Source: Streptomyces albus subsp. chlorinus (GTDB lineage Bacteria; Actinomycetota; Actinomycetes; Streptomycetales; Streptomycetaceae). Taken from it: a stretch of 35,679 nucleotides of DNA. Position 1 is the stretch's first letter. The number at the start of each line of letters is the position of its first letter. Location of the stretch: the NCBI RefSeq assembly GCF_013302895.1, contig NZ_VJOK01000001.1, positions 6,150,804 through 6,186,482 of the forward strand, written 5' to 3'. The position numbers and the translations under genes were made by a program. Below the pieces are notes generated by a model. It did not search any database, was not told where the DNA came from, and was given only the letters and a program-made list of their open reading frames with translations. Below are positions 31,824-35,679 of the stretch, piece after piece.

Positions 31824-32183
31824 TCAGTCGTGTGGGGCGTTCTTCCTGTCCACGTACTCGAAGACGCTCCCGTCCGGGTGGCGGGCCACCAGGTTGCGGC
31901 CGATGGGGGTGGGCTTGGGGCCCGCGATGATCTGGGCCCCGACGGTGTGCAGGTCGGCCAGCGCGTCGTCCACGTCCTTCACGGCGAGCGTCGCCTTGAC
32001 CTTGCTGAGCACCTCGAGGTGCGCCTCGGGGCCGCTCATCAGGAAGAAGGGGCCCACGGCGGCGACCTCCACCGGGCCGTTCTGGAAGCGCACCGCCTCC
32101 GCGCTCGCCAGCCGCTCGTACACCGGTACGGCGGCGTCCAGATTGTCGACGCAGATACGCAACGAGGTCCCCAGAATATCCAT
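31824..32183 (-). CDS. VOC (glyoxalase/bleomycin-resistance fold) protein
   Basis: A 119-residue single-domain protein of paired beta-alpha-beta-beta-beta units. LGTSLRICVDNLDAAVPVYE is the usual first strand and helix; EVAAVGPFFLM, VKDVDDALADLHTVGAQIIA and RHPDGSVFEYVDRK complete the fold. Metal-binding residues are not fully clear, so it may be a binding protein rather than an enzyme. The ATG is immediately preceded by a 22-bp palindrome that includes a TAGGGT -10 (minus strand, 32190-32195). That would give a leaderless or near-leaderless mRNA under repressor control. Upstream on the same strand is the methyltransferase gene, 256 bases away. Confidence 0.87.
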   Translation of the reverse strand: MDILGTSLRICVDNLDAAVPVYERLASAEAVRFQNGPVEVAAVGPFFLMSGPEAHLEVLSKVKATLAVKDVDDALADLHTVGAQIIAGPKPTPIGRNLVARHPDGSVFEYVDRKNAPHD

Positions 32184-32205
32184 GGCCCCACCCTAGGGCG
32201 GGGCC
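32184..32205. promoter_or_regulatory. 22-bp palindrome overlapping the VOC gene promoter
   Basis: GGCCCCACCCT and AGGGCGGGGCC form a dyad with one mismatch, adjoining the VOC start codon. The minus-strand TAGGGT within it is an excellent -10 whose expected start point falls at the ATG. This suggests an operator that blocks the promoter. Confidence 0.5.
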
Positions 32206-32278
32206 GCCGGTCCTGCCGAATGCCGGGTGCGCAGTGCGGAGTTGCACGGGCCGGAGGCGCACGGACACCGGCTCCTCC

Positions 32279-32427
32279 GGTCCGACGGTCCGACGGTCCG
32301 AAGCGTCCGGTCCGAAGCGTCCGGTCCGAAACGCGTCCGGCCTGAAAGCGCGTCCGCGCCGGAAACGCGTCCGCGCCGGAACCTGTCCGCGCCACAAGGT
32401 GTCCGCGCCGCAACACGTCCCGGCGCC
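32279..32427. repeat. Composite GTCCG-rich tandem repeat array
   Basis: Three adjoining arrays share the core GTCCG. They are GGTCCGAC, about three units of 8 bases (32279-32301); GAAGCGTCCGGTCC, two units of 14 bases (32300-32327); and a 16-17-base unit built on GTCCGCGCC, about five units (32344-32427). It fills most of the gap between the methyltransferase stop and the VOC gene and has no reading frame of interest. Confidence 0.75.
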
Positions 32428-32439
32428 CGAGCCGTCCGG

Positions 32440-33249
32440 TCAGCGCCGGCAGAGGACTTCGCCGTGGACGACGGTGAACCAGCCGTCCTCCTCCGCGCCC
32501 CAGGCGCGCCACGCCTCCGAGATCCGCCGCAGCTCGTCGCGGGTGGCCAGGCCGTTGTCGACCGCGATGTCGGCGTAGTCGGAGGCCACTGTGCGGTCCG
32601 CCCACAGCCCGCTCCACCATGCGCGCTCGGAGGGGGAGGAGAAGCACCATGTGCTGGTGGTCACCCGTACGTCGGTGAAGCCCGCGCGGCGTGCCCAGGC
32701 GTGCAGGCGGCGCCCGGCGTCCGGGGCGCCGCCGTTGGCCCGCGCGACGCGGCGGTAGAGGTCCAGCCACTCGGGCATGCCCGGCACCTCCGGGTACCAG
32801 AGCATGCCGCCGTGGTCCGCGTCGCGGACGGCGACCAGCCCGCCGGGCGCGCACACCCGGCGCATCTCCCGCAGCGCGCCGACCGGGTCGCCCACGTGCT
32901 GGAGCGTCTGGTGGGCGTGGACGACGTCGAACGAGCCGTCCGCGAAGTCGAGCGCGTGGACGTCGCCGGTCGTGAACGCAACGTTGTCCAGGCCGCGTTC
33001 CGCCGCCGTCCGACGCGCCTGCTCCAGTACTCCGGCTGCCGCGTCGAGGCCGGTGACCGAGCCGTGCGGCACCAGCCCCGCGAGGTCGGCGGTGATGGTG
33101 CCGGGGCCGCAGCCGATGTCCAGCACCCGGTGGTCGGGGCGCAGTTCGGCGAGCAGGTAGGCGGCGGAGTTCGCGGCGGTGCGCCAGCGGTGCGAGCGCA
33201 GGACGGACTCGTGGTGGCCGTGCGTGTAGACGGCGGTCTCGTGTGCCAT
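32440..33249 (-). CDS. Class I SAM-dependent methyltransferase
   Basis: A 269-residue methyltransferase. Motif I VLDIGCGPGT is at residues 42-51. It is followed by VTGLDAAAGVLEQARR (motif II region), FTTGDVHALDFADGSFDVVH and HQTLQHVGDPVGALREMRRV (motifs IV-V of the UbiE/Methyltransf_11 group). The acceptor is unknown; a small molecule is likely. The ATG at 33249 has AAGG eight bases upstream. A dyad AGAT-N4-ATCT (33261-33272) lies just upstream and may be an operator. It is divergent from the sigma-factor gene. Confidence 0.9.
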   Translation of the reverse strand: MAHETAVYTHGHHESVLRSHRWRTAANSAAYLLAELRPDHRVLDIGCGPGTITADLAGLVPHGSVTGLDAAAGVLEQARRTAAERGLDNVAFTTGDVHALDFADGSFDVVHAHQTLQHVGDPVGALREMRRVCAPGGLVAVRDADHGGMLWYPEVPGMPEWLDLYRRVARANGGAPDAGRRLHAWARRAGFTDVRVTTSTWCFSSPSERAWWSGLWADRTVASDYADIAVDNGLATRDELRRISEAWRAWGAEEDGWFTVVHGEVLCRR

Positions 33250-33601
33250 GCGTGCACCTTAGATAGGCATCTTGGTATGTGAGCAAGAGTGTCTCGTATT
33301 GTGGTCAGCTCCTTCCCGCCCCGTCACCCCGGCACCCTGTCCATCCCATCCCCCCGTCACTCGTCATCCCGTCGCCCCAGCCCCGCATGGCCGCCCCGGC
33401 CCGGTTGCCCCTGTGAGGAAAGGGAGTTGACCGGGTGCGCATCGGTACGTTTGTCGTTCCGGTTGCCGGGCACCCGCACGCCAGTGCTTCGGAAAGCAGG
33501 CACATCCGCGGGAGCGACCTGCGTGTCCCAGCTCGCCCCGCCAGTGCCTGAAGCTCCCGCGGTGACTGTCCGACGAGACGACCGCCAGGGGAGCACCGCC
33601 G
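33250..33601. promoter_or_regulatory. Divergent promoter region of methyltransferase and sigma-factor genes
   Basis: This region has 352 bases with no gene. The left end is unusually AT-rich for this DNA (33256-33300) and holds the dyad AGATAGGCATCT (33261-33272) and the inverted repeat TCTTG-N9-CAAGA (33270-33288). The right part holds a possible SigB-type promoter for the sigma gene. Confidence 0.5.
33449..33473 (+). promoter_or_regulatory. Possible SigB-type promoter of the sigma-factor gene
   Basis: GTTT (33449-33452), 15 bases, then GGGCAC (33468-33473) resembles the stress-sigma pattern GTTT-N14-16-GGGTAT, with two differences in the -10. If real, it would allow autoregulation. It lies 129 bases upstream of the ATG. 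Confidence 0.3.
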
Positions 33602-35017
33602 ATGACCGCGCGCACGAAACGCCAGAGGCACCCGCACGACGACGCGCCCGACACCACGGCCGAGTTCCGGCGCATCGCCGAACTGCCCGACGGACCGGAG
33701 AAGGAAGAGCTGCGCCAGCGCGTGGTACGCGCCTGGATGCCGATGGCCGGGCGGCTGGCCCGGCACTTCCGCAACCGGGGGGAGGCGCTCGAAGACCTCG
33801 AACAGGTTGCCGCGCTCGGCCTGGTCAAGGCCGTGGCACGCTACGACCTCTCCCGGGGCTGCGCCTTCGAGAGCTTCGCCGTGCCGACGATCGTCGGCGA
33901 GGTGAAGCGGCACTTCCGCGACCATATGTGGGGCCTGCACGTGCCCCGCCGCGTCCAGGAACTCCGCAACCGCGTGCGGATCAGCCAGCGCGAACTGAGC
34001 TGCTCCCCGGACGGGCGCAGTCCCTCCGTCCGGCAGATCGCCGAGCACAGCGGGCTGAGCGAGGAGGACGTGCTGCTGGGCATGGAGGCGCTGGAGAGCT
34101 ACAGCACGCTGTCCCTGGACGCCGAACTGCCCGGCGCCGACGACGGGTACTCCCTCGCCGACACGCTCGGCGGCCCCGAACCCGGCTTCGACCAGGTGGT
34201 CTACCGGGAGGCCGTGAAGCCGAGGCTGCGCCGGCTGCCCGAGCGCGAGCGGCGCATCCTCTACATGCGCTTCTTCTGCGACATGACGCAGAGCCGGATC
34301 GCCGAGCAGCTCGGAATCTCGCAGATGCACGTCTCGCGGCTCATCAGCCGCACCTGCACCCGTATCCACCGCGAGGTGGAGGCCGACCGGCGCCTGGAGC
34401 GCGCGGCCCCCGGTGCCGCCGCGTCCCCTGCCGCCGCCGCGTCCCTGCCGCCTCCGCCGATTGCGCCCCGCCCTCCGCCGATGGGGCCCGGCGCTCCGCC
34501 GGCGGTGCCCGGCCCTCCTCCCCGTCCCCCGATTCCCGGCCCGTCGACGCCCCGGCCGAGGAAGCGCGGCGCGAGCGTGAGGCCGCCCGGCGGACGGCCA
34601 CTCGCCGTACCGCGACCCGGCAGGACGCCGCGAGGCAGCGGACCCACCGCCGTGAGGCCACCCGCACCGGCGGGCGCGTCCGCCGCGACCACGTCGCCGC
34701 CCCCACCGCGGCCTGACGCGCGGCCCCGCGCCCTGATCGCACCGCACGTGTCGCCGGTGCCGGTGTCACCTGCGTCTGCCAAGGTGGAACCAGGCAGCTT
34801 GTGTGATCTACGGGTAGGCAGGAGATATGCGGCCAACGGACGAGGGGGCGGCCACGGGCGCGGGGTCGCGCACGGCCCCCTCCGTGCTGCCGCTGCGCGA
34901 GGCCGCGTGCCGCTACTGGCGGCGGCGCGGCCTGCCGACGGACCCGGTGCAGGTGGCCGTCGCCCCCGGCGCGCCCCTGCTGCTCCTCGCCGTCCTGGCC
35001 GCGGCCGGCGGGCGTGA
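33602..35017 (+). CDS. SigB/SigF/SigG-family RNA polymerase sigma factor (3' end probably frameshifted)
   Basis: Group 3 sigma factor. Region 2 includes NRGEALEDLEQVAALGLVKA, then FESFAVPTIVGEVKRHFRDH. Region 3 includes SPSVRQIAEHSGLSEEDV. Region 4 includes LPERERRILYMRFFCDMTQ and the helix-turn-helix IAEQLGISQMHVSRLISR; the sigma part ends near residue 260. It probably directs stress or developmental transcription under anti-sigma control. As read, the frame continues through a Pro-rich stretch to 35017, overlapping the next gene by 192 bases, which is implausible. A different frame from about 34443 to a TGA at 34714-34716 has better codon use and a charged tail, so the natural end is likely 34716. 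The ATG start has AGGGGAG upstream. Confidence 0.85.
   Translation: MTARTKRQRHPHDDAPDTTAEFRRIAELPDGPEKEELRQRVVRAWMPMAGRLARHFRNRGEALEDLEQVAALGLVKAVARYDLSRGCAFESFAVPTIVGEVKRHFRDHMWGLHVPRRVQELRNRVRISQRELSCSPDGRSPSVRQIAEHSGLSEEDVLLGMEALESYSTLSLDAELPGADDGYSLADTLGGPEPGFDQVVYREAVKPRLRRLPERERRILYMRFFCDMTQSRIAEQLGISQMHVSRLISRTCTRIHREVEADRRLERAAPGAAASPAAAASLPPPPIAPRPPPMGPGAPPAVPGPPPRPPIPGPSTPRPRKRGASVRPPGGRPLAVPRPGRTPRGSGPTAVRPPAPAGASAATTSPPPPRPDARPRALIAPHVSPVPVSPASAKVEPGSLCDLRVGRRYAANGRGGGHGRGVAHGPLRAAAARGRVPLLAAARPADGPGAGGRRPRRAPAAPRRPGRGRRA
34443..34716 (+). other. Displaced reading-frame tail of the sigma factor
   Basis: In the frame one base behind the sigma frame, 34443-34716 reads with high G/C third positions and encodes a charged tail such as AEEARREREAARRTATRR, ending RRDHVAAPTAA and a TGA. 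A repeat explains the shift: GCCGCCGCGTCCCCTGCC (34418-34435) recurs as GCCGCCGCGTCCCTGCC (34433-34449) with one C fewer. Restoring that C joins the two frames and removes the overlap with the next gene. Confidence 0.5.
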
Positions 35018-35679
35018 CCGGCCGGACGACCCCGGCAGTGTGCTGCTGCCGCACCCCTGTTCGTCCTGGTACGGCCCCCAGGCGCGAGCGCTGGGGCGGG
35101 CGGTGCACACCGTGCCGGTGCCGGTGGAGTGCGGCGGGACGCCCGATCCGTTCGCCCTGCTGGAGACGGTGCGCCGGGCCCGCGGCGCGGGACAGGCGCC
35201 GCGGGTGCTGGTGCTGTCGGTGGCCGACGACGTCACCGGGACGGCCGCGCCGCCCGAACTGCTGCACGAGGTGTGCGAGGCCGCCGTCGACGAGGGCCTG
35301 CTGATCGTCAGCGACGAGAGCTGGCGCGACACCTCCCACGATCCGCACGACACCGTGTTCGTCAGCCCGGCGGAGATGCTGGCCGGGACCGAGCAGGCCG
35401 ATCACGTGGTGGTCCTCGCCGAACTCGGCTCCGCGCTGCTGCCGCCGGACCTGCGCGCGGGGATCGCCCGGTTCCCCGGCGCGGGGCGCGGGCGGCTGCT
35501 GGGCGAACAGGTGCACGAGGCGCTGGGCGCGCTCCACGCCCCGCTGCCCGGCCAGGTGGCCGCCGTCGCCGCCGAGGCGCTGAGCGAGCCCGAGCCGCTG
35601 CTCGCCCGCCGCGCCGCCGAGGCCGGACTGCGGGGCACCCTGGCCCGCGCGCTGCACTCCGCGCTCGTCGGCGCCGGAG
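34826..35679 (+). CDS. PLP-dependent aminotransferase-like protein (5' part, runs off the window)
   Basis: The frame is open from the ATG at 34826 to the end of the window, giving 284 residues and a partial next codon. AGGAG lies two to three bases upstream of ATATG. LREAACRYWRRRGLPTDP, LVLSVADDVTGTAAPPELL, CEAAVDEGLLIVSDESWRD and VVVLAELGSALLPPDLRAG follow the class I/II fold-type I layout, where the D-E-S-W segment corresponds to the strand carrying the PLP-binding aspartate. The usual PLP lysine motif (S-x-x-K) is not evident where LAELGSALLPPD occurs, so this may be a degenerate or specialised member. The C-terminal part is missing. It is probably independent of the sigma factor, 109 bases after its corrected end. 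Confidence 0.75.

Noticed and set aside
29626..32397. 923-codon minus-strand frame opposite the DUF5107 gene
   Set aside because: It is antisense to a gene with a clear domain and consists of low-complexity Gly/Arg/Gln sequence.
33427..33455. TTGACC plus 17 bases as a vegetative promoter for the sigma gene
   Set aside because: The hexamer at the -10 position (TTTGTC) is a poor match, so only the SigB-like candidate was kept, at low confidence.

Overview
The window is very GC-rich DNA with strongly G/C-ending codons, frequent GTG starts and many translationally coupled genes. The gene content is that of Streptomyces or a close relative such as Kitasatospora: an ethylmalonyl-CoA gene set with single-chain MeaA-type mutase, a SigB/SigF/SigG-type sigma factor, a HutC/DasR-type operator and an actinobacterial LexA box. 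All CDS are chromosomal and housekeeping or accessory in type. I saw no tRNA, rRNA, insertion sequence, phage gene or CRISPR array.

Layout. 1-1.8 kb (minus): psd-pssA for phosphatidylethanolamine, closed by a strong terminator at the window edge. 1.8-8.0 kb (minus): a tight operon ccr-ecm-mcl-mch-mcd, the core of the ethylmalonyl-CoA pathway for acetyl-CoA assimilation and for supply of ethylmalonyl-/methylmalonyl-CoA. Its upstream region (8.0-8.3 kb) holds a candidate promoter and several dyads. 8.4-12.8 kb (minus): an amino-acid permease, a TetR regulator and a duplicated 3-hydroxybutyryl-CoA dehydrogenase, which probably feeds crotonyl-CoA to Ccr. 13.1-14.4 kb (plus): a HEAT-repeat protein and a PPOX-fold protein. 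14.5-17.7 kb (minus): an orphan hopanoid C-3 methylase (HpnR), RidA, and an Rv2578c-type radical SAM protein behind a LexA box.

17.9-22.3 kb (plus): an SRPBCC protein, a 14-TM drug/proton antiporter fused to three carboxypeptidase-regulatory-like repeats, and a short PAS protein. 22.4-27.3 kb (plus): a coupled four-gene operon (M55 D-aminopeptidase, M20 peptidase, S9 peptidase, DinB/DUF664) with a DasR/HutC-like box upstream. 27.4-33.2 kb: an APH(6)/hydroxyurea-type kinase, an Sfp-type phosphopantetheinyl transferase, a DUF5107 protein, a VOC protein and a methyltransferase, separated by GC-rich minisatellite-like repeats. 33.6 kb to the end (plus): a SigB/F/G-type sigma factor whose 3' end appears frameshifted, and the 5' part of a PLP-fold aminotransferase-like gene that runs off the window.

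Most worth following up: the DasR-like box on the peptidase operon, the LexA box on the radical SAM gene, the transporter with a predicted cytoplasmic beta-sandwich tail, the orphan hpnR, the half-degenerate dehydrogenase duplication, and the sigma-factor tail frameshift. All function names come from reading sequence and motifs; no database search was run.
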